64,000 nucleotides of DNA from Paramacrobiotus metropolitanus (GCF_019649055.1 NW_026570438.1:1-64000), one strand, 5' to 3'; shown: positions 44,932 through 57,111, counted from the first letter of the stretch. Program-made: numbers and translations. The notes: generated from the letters alone by a model not told the origin.

Positions 44932-45911
44932 TGAATTCTGATCATATTTTTACCGGCCATAGTTGTCTATCACTGGAGTTTCTAGAATCCATCGTGTACT
45001 TTATTTGAACAGTTAGCCCTTGCTGACAACCGTACTTAGAATCCTGTATGCCTTGTCATTAAACATGCCGTGAACTTGTGTTGTTGCGTTCGAGCGCTGG
45101 CAATCCATCGGTGTCATTCCAGTGGCAATGAATCCTCTGTAACTGTAATTACGACCGCCCTTACCGCATCGTTATCAGCCATAATAAAAAAATGATAGGG
45201 CACAGAAAAAGTAACAGGTACGCCCTCGACCAGAAATCGATCGTTTTCACATGAGGAAAAAATGGCACGTGCGAAGAATTAAGAAACCCTCCACTGGGGT
45301 ACCGCTACATTTATTCCGCGACCGAATGACCAATCAAAAGAAACTGGCAAGACCAAATGACCAATAAGCAGAAAACGCGCAAGAATTTTAACACTTGCAC
45401 CTTGCGCATTTCCAGTTAAAACCATCAACCGACATCTTAAACGAAAGAGAAAACAAATTCAAGAATTTTGATACCAAACAAACAAATTTTTTGTCAGATC
45501 TAAGAGACAATCGAGACATTTTAATTTGTCGTAGACAAAGCATACGATTTCTGTGTAAAACCTGAAACCAAACCGTGGATTCAGTCCTATGCTATGCCTA
45601 CGGGAAACTTTAGGTGCGTCGATTTTCTCTTAGAACTCATAAAGAACAACTTGTTTAAATGACCCAACCTTTCGCATTTGTGTCGGCCTGTGGCTTGTAG
45701 CAAAAATTGTGGAGCGGCATTCGTGTGTCAGATGGGGAAAAGAAGTAGCGGAGCATGGACACCATGGGCTGGCTTGTAAAAAGTGTGTCGGAAGAAGAGA
45801 ACGACGTAACGGTATTAATGACATTTTCCTGTGAGCGTTATGCAATGCCATTGTGATGAGACAAGCGGCTCATGTACAGCGACAAAGTCTTTCAAGGATT
45901 TTCAACACTTT
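44932..45911. other. No gene recognised
   Basis: No exon signature, repeat or RNA gene that I can support. Confidence 0.4.
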
Positions 45912-45983
45912 GCGCCGTGGTGCAGTGGCACTGCCTACGCGGATCTTACGACGTAGCCGGGGTTCGATTCCCCCATCGGTGCA
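45912..45983 (+). ncRNA. tRNA-like pol III head (SINE-type or decayed tRNA)
   Basis: The segment starts GCGCCGTGG and ends GGTGCA, and these can pair as an acceptor stem with a G-T pair and one mismatch. Box A (TGGTGCAGTGG) and box B (GGTTCGATTCC) match the RNA polymerase III internal promoter consensus. A T-run follows at 45984. The anticodon arm is wrong for a working tRNA: its stem CTACG/CGTAG encloses about 12 bases. It is joined directly to a LINE-like fragment. Confidence 0.55.
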
Positions 45984-45999
45984 TTTTTCGGCCGTTTCT

Positions 46000-46518
46000 C
46001 GGTTTCCCTCGGATGGCGCCCTGCTGAGACCGTGAATGAATCATATCCGGAGCCTGTTGGTTTTGTGCGCGAAAATGGAAAGCGCCTGGATGGAACCACG
46101 CGCTGGAAATGGTACCGCGGACAGCCTTTAGTATGTGACGTGACCATCGGAGACACTCAGACACCATGGCGGAATCGTTTATTGATGCGACCCCGAAGTG
46201 CGTTGGCGCCTCTGCCGAACGGGCATTCACTGACCTAATGGGGAGATATAAGTCGCATACTGATCGCTGTTATTTTGTCCCTACTGCATGCGAGACATCT
46301 GGAACGTTTTTTGAGGACACAGTGGTTTTGTTAAAGAAGACGGGCAAGAAACCGTTGATGAGTGACCGGCGAGAGTCGCTGTACTTGTTTTTGTTTCAGC
46401 GTTTAAGTTTGGAAATAATACGTGGTAACGCTATGAGTGTTTGGTGTGCAGTCCCATCCCGTGTTAACTGGGACAAATTTTTCATTGGAGTTTATTTACT
46501 GAGTGGTGTTCGCTGATG
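46000..46518 (+). pseudogene. 3' end of a LINE reverse-transcriptase frame
   Basis: One frame reads NESYPEPVGFVRENGKRLDG and WKWYRGQPLVCDVTIGDT; the next, after a shift near 46165, reads ATPKCVGASAERAFTDLMGR, YFVPTACETSGTFFEDT and FLFQRLSLEIIRGNAMS. Pieces of this kind (GKRxDG, W..G..L.WD.T..DT, ..P...ETSG, QR.S..I.RGNA.S) form the C-terminal region of many animal non-LTR retrotransposon reverse-transcriptase proteins. The 5' part of the element is absent, so this is a 5'-truncated, dead copy. Confidence 0.75.
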
Positions 46519-46789
46519 TGCATATTGCTAATAAACTCGCACTTGTTTAGTATCAAAATTCTTAAAATTTTATCCTCATTTGTTTGAGATATCGGTCGAT
46601 GGTTTTTGTTGGATGCGCAAGGTGCAAGTGTTATTATCAAGAGGCCGATGGTCAGACTCAAATTTGGCTGTATGAATACAGAAAAGTGCCTGGTTGCGCG
46701 CGTTTGTGAAACCTTTCACTTTCGCGCACTCCCAAACCCTTTTCTCTCTTGTTTTATTACATCCTGTAGCCAGATCAGTTGTATACACG

Positions 46790-47245
46790 GGCCTGAAGAC
46801 CGTTTGTGCGCGCAACATCCGGTTCGGGGGTTATGGCTATTGGAAAATTTCAAAAAGTTTAAATGCGTTCAGGTGTACCAAAAGTCTCGATATGGATCGA
46901 TCTCCTTCAGATTTTGCACGTAAATGCACATAACCACGAAGAACGGTTTTACACCCATCCACTGTTCTAGCATGATTTTCAGATTTCAAAATCATTTTCA
47001 AAAATGATAAAATTCGTTATAAAAGTTGAAAAAGATTATCGAAGTACGGATTGGTGTAAAAACGATCTCCATTGCAGTGAGCATTTACGTGAAAAAAATG
47101 AAAGAGATCGGTCTATATTGAGACTTTTGGTACACCTGAATGCACTTAAACTTTTTGGAATTTTCTACTAGGTAGCCATAACTCCCGAACCGGATGTTGC
47201 GCGCACGAACGGTTTTCACGCCTGTGAATACAAATCATCTGATAA
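46790..47245. mobile_element. Foldback-type inverted-repeat element
   Basis: About 125 bp at 46790-46915 (GCGCGCAACATCCGG, then CAGGTGTACCAAAAGTCTCG) is repeated in inverted order at 47105-47230, with a 190-bp spacer. A related arm lies at 3636-3690. No coding sequence. Confidence 0.65.
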
Positions 47246-47798
47246 AAAATAACCGATCCTGGCAGCCGGCAGGTACGATTTACATCTATGTTAGTTAATG
47301 CTCAAACTGGCAGTCCTTGGATAATTAGAGCCCAAATTCATAGAACAGCGCTTTAAGAAATATGCCGGTAAAAATGCCGGTCGGTCGGTTTTCCAAGGAG
47401 GTAGATCTTCCAAAATTGTCGACTGGATGCGCGGCAAGAATCCAGAGAAATTCTCCAGCGAGACACTGCCGTTTTGTCACGATGCCGCTTTAGAAAGTAG
47501 CCGAATCGGCAAATCTCAGCGGAATTGCGCGCGTTCAGATTTGCATGGAAATACGCGGCTGTAGCCTGTATGTGGCGATCGTGGCGCGCTTCTAGTCGGA
47601 AATGCGTGAGTGCACGTTAAAAAGCCGTCAACTTACATTTTAGCCAGCATATTTCTCGGAGCAAGGTCACTCCTACATTCCTATTCGAAAGACATCGAAT
47701 TACTGCAGAAATACAACTAGTGCGTCTAGCCATAAGTAAAGACACCATCTATCAGCAGAACTCGTTGACGTAAAGTGCACATTCAGCAGCGTGTGGTG
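47246..47798. other. No gene recognised
   Basis: The stretch includes the presumed 3' UTR of the minus-strand LRR gene. Confidence 0.4.
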
Positions 47799-49792
47799 TC
47801 AGTGTCCAATACACGGTTCTGCGTGTCGCGAAAAGACTGTCTCGGTGACGTTGATGCTCTGGGCAGTCAGGGGAATCGGTTGTGCGCAGTCTATGGGCAG
47901 GAACACATCTGCTCGCATCAGTGGGTCGCTTCTGATATAATTTGAGAAGGCCCACACTTCACCCGCTTCCGTCTGCTCACCGTGCAAGAGCCGCGTGTTA
48001 TTTGTCCACCACTGCCGGAACCACGCGAAATCGCACCCGCAGTGTAGTCGCCATACGTATTCAAGGACTCGCTTCGAAAATCCACCCTCGACAAGCGCTC
48101 GGTAAGAGAAGTCACCTTCTGGCACCAGCAGACGCAGGTCGCGCAGAGCGCCGAATGCGTCGAATTGCAGGCTGCGCAGCGTAGTGTTGCTAAACAGTAA
48201 TTCGCGCAATTTCGGTAGGCGCTCAAAGTCACTCCGCTGCACCACCAGGTCGCTGCAGCTCAGTATTCCGAAGTACAGCAGACTGCTCAGCCGGAGCTCA
48301 TGGGGTATCTCCGTCACACGGCTCCCCGTGCCGCCGCCGACATCGAGGCTGACAATAGTCCGCCGAATGGGCGCCACGTCGGCGGCTGTGACATTCCAGT
48401 GCTGACTGATTATCAAGGTTGTTGGTCGGAGCCGTTGCTTGGCCATCGCCATGGCCAGCTCTCGGATTTCGCGTACTTGTGCCGCGCCGCTACAGTCAGG
48501 TTCCGGGTGTCCTTCGATCTTCTCGGGTTTGAATGGATAATTTTTGCAGCTCCGGAGCCTACGCTGTAGTGGATAACATTTGGCGATCGACAATATCTGG
48601 CATTCCGTCTCAGTCACCGGCTCGCTGGAAAACGTCGGAAATTCATCACCCGTTTCAGTGGAATTGACCTGGCGATAGGGTAACTTTTCGGGATCTGTAA
48701 ACACTGCATCAATTCGTACTCGTAGATATTTGAGAAAAAGAAGCTCAATTAAAATCAGATAACTCACGGAGGCTCTCGTTAACGGAAAAAACTTCCAACG
48801 TAAAGTCGACAGATGCCGATCCGTTGGGAAACGGCGTTGCTGCACAGTCTATAGGCAAAAACACATCGTTTTGCTCAGTTCTTCGTTCTTCCATGAGTCG
48901 TACTCGATGCGATAGACAGCGCCTTCCGTCGTCTGCTGCAACAAGCCGCTAACGCGCCACCAACGTCTAAACGGCTCGAAATTGTCGCCGCAGTGGAGCC
49001 GCATCAGGTAAGTCTGAACATCCTCCTGGAAGGTCTCCATTTGACTGAAGCCGCGCTCCAGCGAGAGCAGCCGCAATCCAGGCAAATCGGCAAAAGTGCC
49101 GGCTTCGAGGGACTCCAGCGTGCTGTTGACGAACTGGATCAGGCGCAGTTTGTTCGATTGCCAGAAGTCGGCTCGCCGCACGTCTAGCGCGCGGCAGTCA
49201 TGTGCGCCGAACTCCAGCAAATGCGGCAGACGCAGTTGGGCCAGCGTTTTCGTGGCACGCGGTGAGCGGCAGTTGTGCAAGTGGAACACCACAGTCGGCT
49301 CGCGGATCGGTGCCAGGTTGTCGAAGGTGATCTGCGGTCCGTCATTCAGGCTGATCGAGACCGCCTTTAGGGGCGGCTGGGAGAGGGCCGCCGCTAATTT
49401 GTGCACTTCTTCGTTCGTCGCGTTGCCGCTGCAGTTAATGGCCAGTCCGTGGTTTTGGGCACAAGCAAACGAGTTGCCGACGTTGGTACGCACGCCGCAG
49501 TTACCAGTGAACTGCAGTTCGCACTGATCGCGCGTCATCAGTTCCGTGTTGAATTCAGGCAGCGGCAAAAGTATACCGGCATCGTCAATATTTAGTTCGT
49601 CACCTGTAGAGAAGAGACAGAAAGCCTTTTGCATTAAGCATTAAGATTAAAGATTATGAGAATTTGTGAGTTTATTCACAACTTTTGAATTGGAAACTCA
49701 TGTTCGGACTCGATACCTCTGCTTTTCCCAGCGTCGGAGATAAACAAAGCCAGTACCACTGGGAAAGTAATCAACTTCGCTGATGGATGCAT
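47799..49792 (-). CDS. Secreted protein with two tandem LRR modules
   Basis: Minus-strand exons: 49792-49717 (signal peptide MHPSAKLITFPVVLALFISD), 49603-48768 and 48703-47799, with GT-AG borders. Each long exon codes one module of about 270-290 residues: a Cys-containing head, irregular leucine-rich repeats (module 1 RLPHLLEFGAHDCRALDV, module 2 RLSSLLYFGILSCSDLVV), then a shared cap with a LHCG..F..FR.WW pattern and a DVFLPIDCA end. Module 1 has a frame change in an A-run near 48869-48872, just before its DVFLPIDCA block. So the gene is either a pseudogene or carries a base error. LRR ectodomains of this type bind proteins outside the cell; the family is not recognised. Confidence 0.65.
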
Positions 49793-49919
49793 AGTGATTT
49801 TATGAACCTATCAAACGCTGGTTGCGGGTAACCCGCATTGATCAAACGTTGGGCAGGAAGTTTTGCGAATTCCCTAAAGCCTACTGAATAGAAATATATA
49901 CGTTGTGCACACTGCTCTA

Positions 49920-50470
49920 TGCAAAAACTGAGAAGTCTTATGTTAGCAACGTTCCCAGCGAAGCCTAATTATCTTGAGGTACCTAGCTGAAATTTTGCAA
50001 ACCGGCTTTCGGCAACCGTTTTTCTGGGAACCGCGCACTGATACAAGAATGCTGATTCACGCGTTAGTGCTGCAATAAGCGTAATATCAAATCTCATTAA
50101 GTCTGCTCTGCACTCTGCAGCATGCAGTAGACACGGAACTGAGTCTACTTCTTGCTGAGTTTATGCGGAGGACGACTAGAAACGTTTGTAGCCCGAAGGC
50201 TTGTTCGGAACTTCGGATGACAACTGGTTTCTCGATATCTCCTAATTCCAATTCAAGAGTGCCGATTCAGGCATTTGTGCTGCCATTTAAAGCGGTATAA
50301 TTTCATGAAGTCTGCAGTATGCAGCAGACACGGAACTGAATCTGCGTCTTGCTGAATGTATGCGGAGGTTGACTATAAACACTGGCAGCCCGACGGCTTA
50401 TCCGGACAAGTTGGGCAACAACTCGTTTTGCAGGCATTTCTCTGTCTGCTCAGCACATGAAACGTTGTAG
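49920..50470 (+). repeat. Tandem repeat, about 205-bp unit
   Basis: Two to three diverged units start near 49920, 50110 and 50320. Shared blocks include CAGACACGGAACTGA (50129, 50326), TGCGGAGG and GATTCACGCGTTAGTGCTGC-like sequence. No coding frame. Confidence 0.6.
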
Positions 50471-51640
50471 CGCGAATAGAAGTGAATCGATCCAGCTTCT
50501 AAACGCTTACTAGTGGTTTGTGAATTGATTGCTTAATGCGCTGCTTGAAATTGATTTTGTGCAGTTTCATAACCTGTTTGCATTCATGCAGAAAATCGCT
50601 ATCCTGAATTAAACGATAACAGTACAATTCTTCCTATTACAGCAAAATTTTGAAACTACAGAATACTCCACATTGTATCAGTTAACCGTGTATTTATTTA
50701 TCGTGGCGTGTATTTATCGTTATAATATATCAGTGCTTTACTTAATTAATGACTGTAGACCCATTGTACAGTCTGTAGATGTAACACTGTGTTTCTTATC
50801 GCCTTGGTTCTGTTCCTACATATAGGGAATACCTTTTGTTCCCAACTGGACATACCTTGACGGAGACGTACGTATTCCGTAGTACGGAATCCGTACTATC
50901 ATACGGAAACTGCCAGCATTGCATGTAAATCTGCAAAGAATTAAATACTTCTAATTATGTTGCACCCTCCACTTGGTCGACGTCCAAATATTTTACTCTC
51001 GGTGTTCTACCACCTCTTCTATTCTTAAACATATCAATAGCTTGTTGTAATTTATGGCAGTCGCCTAATAAAACGCGTTACTTCGAATAAAACAGTCACT
51101 GGCAAAGCCATTCTCTCAGTTTATCATGATTATGTTTAATACAACTTTTCCCGAGGTGTGCCGGCAGTCTACCTATTGATAGACATCGTCCTATGTAAGC
51201 CGAAGCATATTCATTAACAGGAAAAAACCACAGTTCTCTGTGCTCAGTCAGAAAACCGGCACCGGTATTGCAGCGAATTTTAAATGCGTCCGGTCTGTAT
51301 GAATACAGAAATGCATTCTTTAAACGATATGTGACGAAAAGGAGTAATATTGTTTTAAAAAGTTTTTACTATCTCGGCTTCGTCTGCTTATACTACCCAG
51401 TTTGATCTGCTGGCCGTGTATAGATTCTGCGCACCTACCAGAGCGCTGATCCTCGTCCGACTACCCCACTACCGCGGTTGCGAATGGGATCAAGAGAATT
51501 GGAGTTTTCTGGATGAGAGTGCACCAAGCCACATCAGGTTGACCGCGCTGCGTAAGGAGTGGCGATGTGGGAGAAATGTCTCAAAACGGCAAATAATTAG
51601 GCCGACAGGAACAGACGGATTGGCTCATGCGCTATGTTAA
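50471..51640. other. No gene recognised
   Basis: The stretch has mixed composition. A GC-richer open piece at 51420-51640 shows no homology. Confidence 0.4.
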
Positions 51641-51645
51641 GTAAG

Positions 51646-52224
51646 CATCTCGAGATGCGTCGGTTGGGCCGCACTCTGTGTTTTTGGCGCAAGCAGCATC
51701 GAAGCATGGAAACGCGTTCGATGAGGCAGACGCCTTTTGCATATGTAAACTTCGGCTGGCTAAATTACTGAGCCGGCTCAGCAGTCTGCCTAACCTTCTT
51801 TAGCCGGATTTGAACGGGAGCCGACTCAGCCGACAACTTTTCACCACAGGAGAACGTTAGCATTTTTGGTGTAGAAGCCTCTTTTCTGCAGTTTTTATCG
51901 TAAAACACCGTTAGGTAAGTTCTGCAAGCAGAAAACGATCATGGAAACAGCTTTTTTTTGCAAATTTGACGAGTTTCCAAGCCTCAAAATCGGCGTTCAA
52001 CGTTCAAAAAATGAGAAAATTCAATTCATAAAGCTCTTCTCTACAAAGCGCAAGCTGTTGGCCGAGATCGGCTTTCGGCTGGCTCCTAGCTGGCCGAGAC
52101 TCCGAGTCGGGTCAAACGAATCGGCTCGCATCGGCTGCGGCTACAATGTGGGGTGAAGCCGGCTCATCCGAAGCCGGCATAGCCGCGGCTCATACGGCTT
52201 CGGCTGAGCCGTTGTCATCTCTAG
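51646..52224. mobile_element. Possible transposon with AGCCG-rich ends
   Basis: The left edge (CTCGAGATGCGTCGGTTGGG) and the reverse complement of the right edge (CTAGAGATGACAACGGCTCA) are similar, and both subterminal zones repeat AGCCG/CGGCT many times, like the element at 17433-18280. The ends are imperfect. Confidence 0.4.
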
Positions 52225-52667
52225 TTGGGATGGTATCCAGCAACTCTTCTGCTATTTGTATCTGATTGCGGCAGAGGTACATTCGGTTTGGCCAGCATAG
52301 TTCAGGCTGTTCAGCCTACATCAACCGTAAAAGTGGTTGTATCTGCCAATCGGATCCGGACTCGTGTACGAAGTGGGCGGCTATGACACATCAGGATTGT
52401 AGCGCATTAACAGCGGGATCGCATAAGGTAAGTAAAATTTGGTCATGCAGTTCGTATTCTTACTATCTTAGGCACCAATACAAAGAGTGGCAGAGCAAAC
52501 CGCTTTTTGCCCACAAGGTTTCCATCAATTACGGCTTCAAGCAAAATATTAAATACATACAAGCGAGGAGAAACATAACTCCAAATACAACGACCATAGA
52601 ATGCTTGGAAACCATTTCGTTAAAAATCGCGCGAGCTGCTAAGCCCAATTTCCCTTTTCTTGCTATT
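52225..52667 (+). other. Possible Cys-rich exon, uncertain
   Basis: An AG at about 52274 opens RYIRFGQHSSGCSAYINRKS with several Cys and ends at a GTAAGT donor near 52428. No neighbouring exons were identified, so I do not call a gene. Confidence 0.25.
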
Positions 52668-52670
52668 CTA

Positions 52671-53285
52671 CCAAGAAATGGCTACCTCCAGTGAAGTGGA
52701 TTTTCTCGCCATTTCCAGGAGAAAATGCTGGAAGATCTTTCGCGCCTGTTGCAGGATTCGTTTTGCCAAGTCCTTGGGCGAGGGATTTTCCGTTTCAAAG
52801 GTGAGTTGGGATAAGTCCTGACCCCCCAAAAACTGGCACACCCGAGCCAGTACATTAAACTCCGTCCCTAAAACGTTAAGGTTAGCAATGTTCCAGTGCA
52901 AACCGGCAAGGACGATTATGCGGGGAGGACGGTGACCCATGTCCACCATGATACGACAAAAGATGACGATAGAGAACTCTCGTTCCTCGTGCGCAGAAGT
53001 GCCGGCGATGGTGATGACGGGAGCCCAGCATTTGCTCATGCAGACGGCGTTCACGTAGTCCTCGTCCAGGCGCCCCTCTCTATCCGCATCCGCATGGACC
53101 CGTCCAGTGTAATTCACACGCAACACGCAATAGGTTCTGGATACGCGACTTGGATAGAATACTGTTCCAATGGCTGCACACTTTGCGATATCGACAGCGG
53201 ACTGGCGTATCGAGGCATTCAATATTTCCTCCAAGATGATAGGCGACAACAAATGAATACTACTTTCACTACTCTTCGATCGCAC
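52671..53285 (-). CDS. Unrecognised protein, possible terminal exon
   Basis: A 205-residue minus-strand frame is open over GC-moderate sequence. The region LSPIILEEILNASIRQSAVD recalls the start of an F-box, followed by a hydrophobic, Val/Ile/Leu-containing middle (RPPRIIVLAGLHWNIANL) and a charged end. The opposite strand is also open here, so the choice of strand is by composition only. I do not recognise the family with any confidence. Confidence 0.35.
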
Positions 53286-53299
53286 CGTGGTCAGTTCTC

Positions 53300-54280
53300 A
53301 GCCGTTGAACTAGACAGCAACAAGCCAGTTTTTCGTCGACAGGTTGAGGTTCTGCTGATTTCATACTGGAAAACTGGTGCACTTTCGTGGACAGATGTGA
53401 AACCGTTGGTGCCTGTGGAACAGTTTCATCAACATGTTCGCAAGGTGCCAAGCGAAGCGGGGTACTTACAAAAGAATCAAAAATTACGATTTAGGTGCAC
53501 AAAACATTCGCACAACTCTGTCAAGGGGAATATACTTTCCGAAGCCTCTCTCAATTGACAGAGGGCAACGTTAATTCTTGCATTTCGTATATTATATTAT
53601 ATAATTGGACAGGGTTCTTAACGCCTCAAACCGAAATATCTGCAGAAGGGGAAGTAGCGTTTGGAAGTCCAAATCCGCAGAATTTCCGGGTTGTTATCCC
53701 CTCATCTTTCGCCCTTGCCCGCATGCATTTTATGCGCTCACTCATCTATAAAGGCTTTCTACGTATATTGTCGGACGCGACAATATCCCGAATGTATCCC
53801 ACCTTAGAGAAGCAGAATTACTCAGGTTGAGGAAGACTGGAAGACAGTAAGTACCTTCGAGTCTTTCGGAAATTCCGCTGCCAAATTTTCACGGTCCTGC
53901 TTGGTTACAGCAATCCAATCAGTGTAGCGCGTTCGAATCCGGTCTGCAGGATTTCACTGCTCTAATTAATGGGAAACAAGTGTTAACTTTAATCACAAAG
54001 CTTAATATGTTGATGCGAATCTACCAATACAGAAATTCATACTTTTATTTGTTTAGTTAGCAGCGAAAGTTATAAGCATCACATTTGGAAACAGTACAAA
54101 ACAAAGTACGTAAACAGCACCAGTACAAAATTGCTCTTATACAGTACCTGTTCTTTACCTCGCCGGTCGCGGTTATACCTGCTTGGCAATTGACGTCTAC
54201 CCAATCGATTGCACCGTCTGCGTCCTTATGGCCTTCGGCCGGTAGCACGTCAGTTCGCCCACCTGCAGTTACAGTTACAT
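53300..54280. other. No gene recognised
   Basis: Open frames exist on both strands but lack splice context or homology. Confidence 0.35.
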
Positions 54281-54282
54281 GA

Positions 54283-54720
54283 CTCGCCGACCGACAAATT
54301 ATTGACCGATAATTTGCTTTTCTGCTAAATTGTTGACCGACGTTTTGTCGAAACCTTTTTGCTGGCCGCCGGCAACTTGTTTTTTGGCTCGATACGTGGA
54401 TTTTTGAGTTTTGTTAACCTGTTGTTTTCCTTAGGTTTCTTCGGTTTCTCCAAACAGCAGAATGTCACCAACAAGTAGTCGGTGTTCACAAAAGTCGTTC
54501 AGCAAAATGTCGTTCACCGACGCATCGCATCGCATCGCATCGCATCGCATCGCATCGCATCGCATCGCATCGCATCGCATCGCATCGCATCGCATCGCAT
54601 CGCTGTCGCATTTGTCTTTTTAACAAACTGTCGGGGTCATCATTTCGTCGGTCAACAAAAAGTCACTGCAGCAAGCCGTCGGTCAGCAGAATAGTCGTCA
54701 GCGAGTTGTCCGTATTCGGT
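54283..54720. repeat. GTCGGTCAACA-type minisatellite
   Basis: Short units such as TTGACCGAC, CGACCGACAA and GTCGGTCAACAAA recur in both orientations across the region, surrounding the CGCAT array. Confidence 0.5.
54521..54603 (+). repeat. Pentamer array (CGCAT)16
   Basis: Sixteen perfect copies of CGCAT in a row plus a partial one, with no interruptions. Confidence 0.95.
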
Positions 54721-54735
54721 CGCGCTGTTGAACTA

Positions 54736-54918
54736 CAGTGAAACCTGTCTTTTAAATACACCGATAAATACATACACCTGGAAATTACATACGCGGAAAG
54801 TTAACCGGCGCGTCTCATAGACTGTATTATAGCTCTGTGTAATACATACACCTGGATAACACATACGGTTTTGCTTTAACCGAAGGTGTATTTACTATTT
54901 AGTACCCAGGTTTCACTG
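54736..54918. mobile_element. Pogo-like MITE with TA duplication
   Basis: The 183-bp element runs from CAGTGAAACCTG to CAGGTTTCACTG, flanked by TA on each side (54734-54735 and 54919-54920). Internal ATACATACACCTGG units repeat twice. No coding sequence. Confidence 0.8.
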
Positions 54919-56724
54919 TACATGTTGTACCCTACTTATGAATATCAGGTTTGAGTGCAGAGCGATAATATACCGGATAGTAGCGTTGTAGAAGCCGTCT
55001 CAATGCTTTCCGCGGCGGGTCGTTCTGCAACAGGACAGCAACAAGCAGTCTGTTTTATCCTTTTGGATCTCAACTTCTCGTAACAATAAGTCTGCGCTGG
55101 TTCACCCTAGACGTAATGTTTAAATCAGAATTTTAAAGAAGAAGAAGACAATCTGCACAGTCCTGACAACCGACGTCACGAGTGGATATCATAATATACC
55201 GAGTGCATTGCTCTTGCATTTGGTTTCGTTATCCCAGGTGCCCCGGAGAATGCGGTGCGGGAATATGTACAATGTGAGCACAGGCTTGTTTGTTATGCAA
55301 TAGAAAATTTTTTTAGTTGGTGTTGTTACACTAACTTTTATCTCATAAAATTAAACCAAACAAAGTATTAAATTTTCAGAATTTAAAGATTTCCAATAGC
55401 CTGGTAAACCCAAAGGTTTTTACCTGAATTTAAAGCGTCTTCGTTAACGGTGTTTGGCTACTGTAGTGGAATAATAGTAATAATAAAGCGTTGCTGAACA
55501 GCGGCGGCAGGCCGCGCTCAGTCTTATTTATATGGCTGCGTCAGAACGGCGGTGACCTTTAATTAATGCCGTCCAATCGGTGTGTTGCGCCCACACTGCA
55601 CACTGAACAACGTGCCGGCATCCAACTCGATAGCGTAACCGGTTAATTATCCGTATCTAGAGTGAAATATTTGAGTTCTGCCACGGAAAGAAACGAAAAT
55701 AGCCACAGGCAATGCCAAGCAGAACATGCTGCTACGAAACAGGCTCGCCGTATGTATAAACATGGCATCTAACGTGTACATAAAATATATAATATGGCTT
55801 CTTGGGTATGTTTAACGATTTTACAGAAAAAAGTAACCGTTTCTGTTTGGCTTTGAGATCGTACGTTGCTGTAGAGTGTGGAGTACCCTTCTTCAACTTC
55901 CTCTGCTCCTTGCGTACTTCGTGTCAGTCAGCCGTAAGATTTTTGCTACATCGCCCTCGGTAACGCATTGCACTGCTCCGTGAACAAAACTCTGGATTGA
56001 GATCAGAAACACATTGACATTTGACTGCGCTTGACTACTGGTAAGAATACATGTCTCTCTTGAAGATTATTATCGTGTAGCCTTCTTCCTTAAAAAAAAG
56101 CAATAAAACGGTATTATTAAAAAGCATTTTTAAGTGATCGTTCAACTAGCCACGTTTTAAACCTCTTAATCACGCTAAAGACGGTATTGCATGTTTAGTA
56201 TTACTTGAAAATCTCTTCCAGGCCTTTTGAACAAGCAGCAGTTCTTAGAAGAGAAGCGGCATTTCCGCGCTGAATTTAAATCTAATTTTGCAAATCTTGC
56301 GAAATCGAATTTTTTTCCCAAAGTTAATTTTAAATCAGCCGTATCCGGTTAATGTTGCCGTGAGGACAATCAATTATCATGAATTATGAATCGAAATAAA
56401 TGCCCAGTATAATTGTTAATTAATATAATAATTATTATTGGTATGTGAGTTTAAGTGCAAATGGCATTTGCTTTTACAACTTTGAAATAAACCTATAAAA
56501 GAATTGCAAGTACGTCATTGTACGTGTAATACTAAACATGAAATAATAATATTAATAATATTTTTTAATTATTATTCTTATTAGTTACCAGTATTATTAG
56601 TTACCGGAGTACGTTAATTTATCGAGATTAAGCGTAAATATCGTTAATCACTGAGCATTAATCTAGAATGGAATGGGACCTTCTCCCCGCTCTGTATCAC
56701 GAGTAATATTGTAAACTTGCAAGC
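54919..56724. other. No gene recognised
   Basis: AT-rich for the most part. The last few hundred bases are presumably upstream of the membrane-protein gene at 56725. Confidence 0.4.
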
Positions 56725-57111
56725 ATGATCGGCATCATCATCATCTCCATGATGGTCCTCCTGGGCCTGGCCGGCTTCAAGTACTGGCGCTTCCGGCGCC
56801 GACAGGCCAAGACCGGTCACTACACCAACCTGGACAAGGAGGCGCCCATAAGCCCCGCCCAGGTCCCGGCCGGCTCCTACCAGAACGCCCCCGTCTCCGC
56901 CCACCAGGCCGTGCCCCCCGACGTCCCCGCGGAGGTCATGATCGATCTGGAGAAGGCGCTGCGCAGTACGCCCGGCGAGAAGAGCAAGCTGTTCGGCACC
57001 GGCAAGGGCAACTATCAAGCGGCCGCCGGGGAGACGGCGGCCGCGCCCAGTCCCACCATGCGCACCACCGCCGACCTGGTCATGGCCTATGTCCGCTCCT
57101 TCACTGACTGA
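56725..57111 (+). CDS. Small single-pass membrane protein
   Basis: The frame has 128 codons in strongly GC-rich sequence that stands out from AT-rich surroundings. The N-terminal MIGIIIISMMVLLGLAGF is a membrane segment, followed by a basic stop-transfer stretch (KYWRFRRRQAK) and a cytosolic tail rich in Ala, Pro and Lys. With no N-terminal ectodomain it would be a signal-anchor protein, unless an upstream exon exists. An AATAAA follows near 57165. Family not recognised. Confidence 0.65.
   Translation: MIGIIIISMMVLLGLAGFKYWRFRRRQAKTGHYTNLDKEAPISPAQVPAGSYQNAPVSAHQAVPPDVPAEVMIDLEKALRSTPGEKSKLFGTGKGNYQAAAGETAAAPSPTMRTTADLVMAYVRSFTD

Noticed and set aside
52896-53558. A 220-residue plus-strand protein
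   Set aside because: Composition is His/Asp/Ser-rich and unlike a folded protein; the opposite strand is the better, though still weak, candidate.
53890-53970. A tRNA gene suggested by GTTCGAATCC
   Set aside because: Only a box-B-like match; no box A and no acceptor or anticodon stem.
54482-54694. An Arg-Ile-Ala-Ser-His repeat protein over the CGCAT array
   Set aside because: A pentamer array gives open repeats in every frame; there is no gene context.
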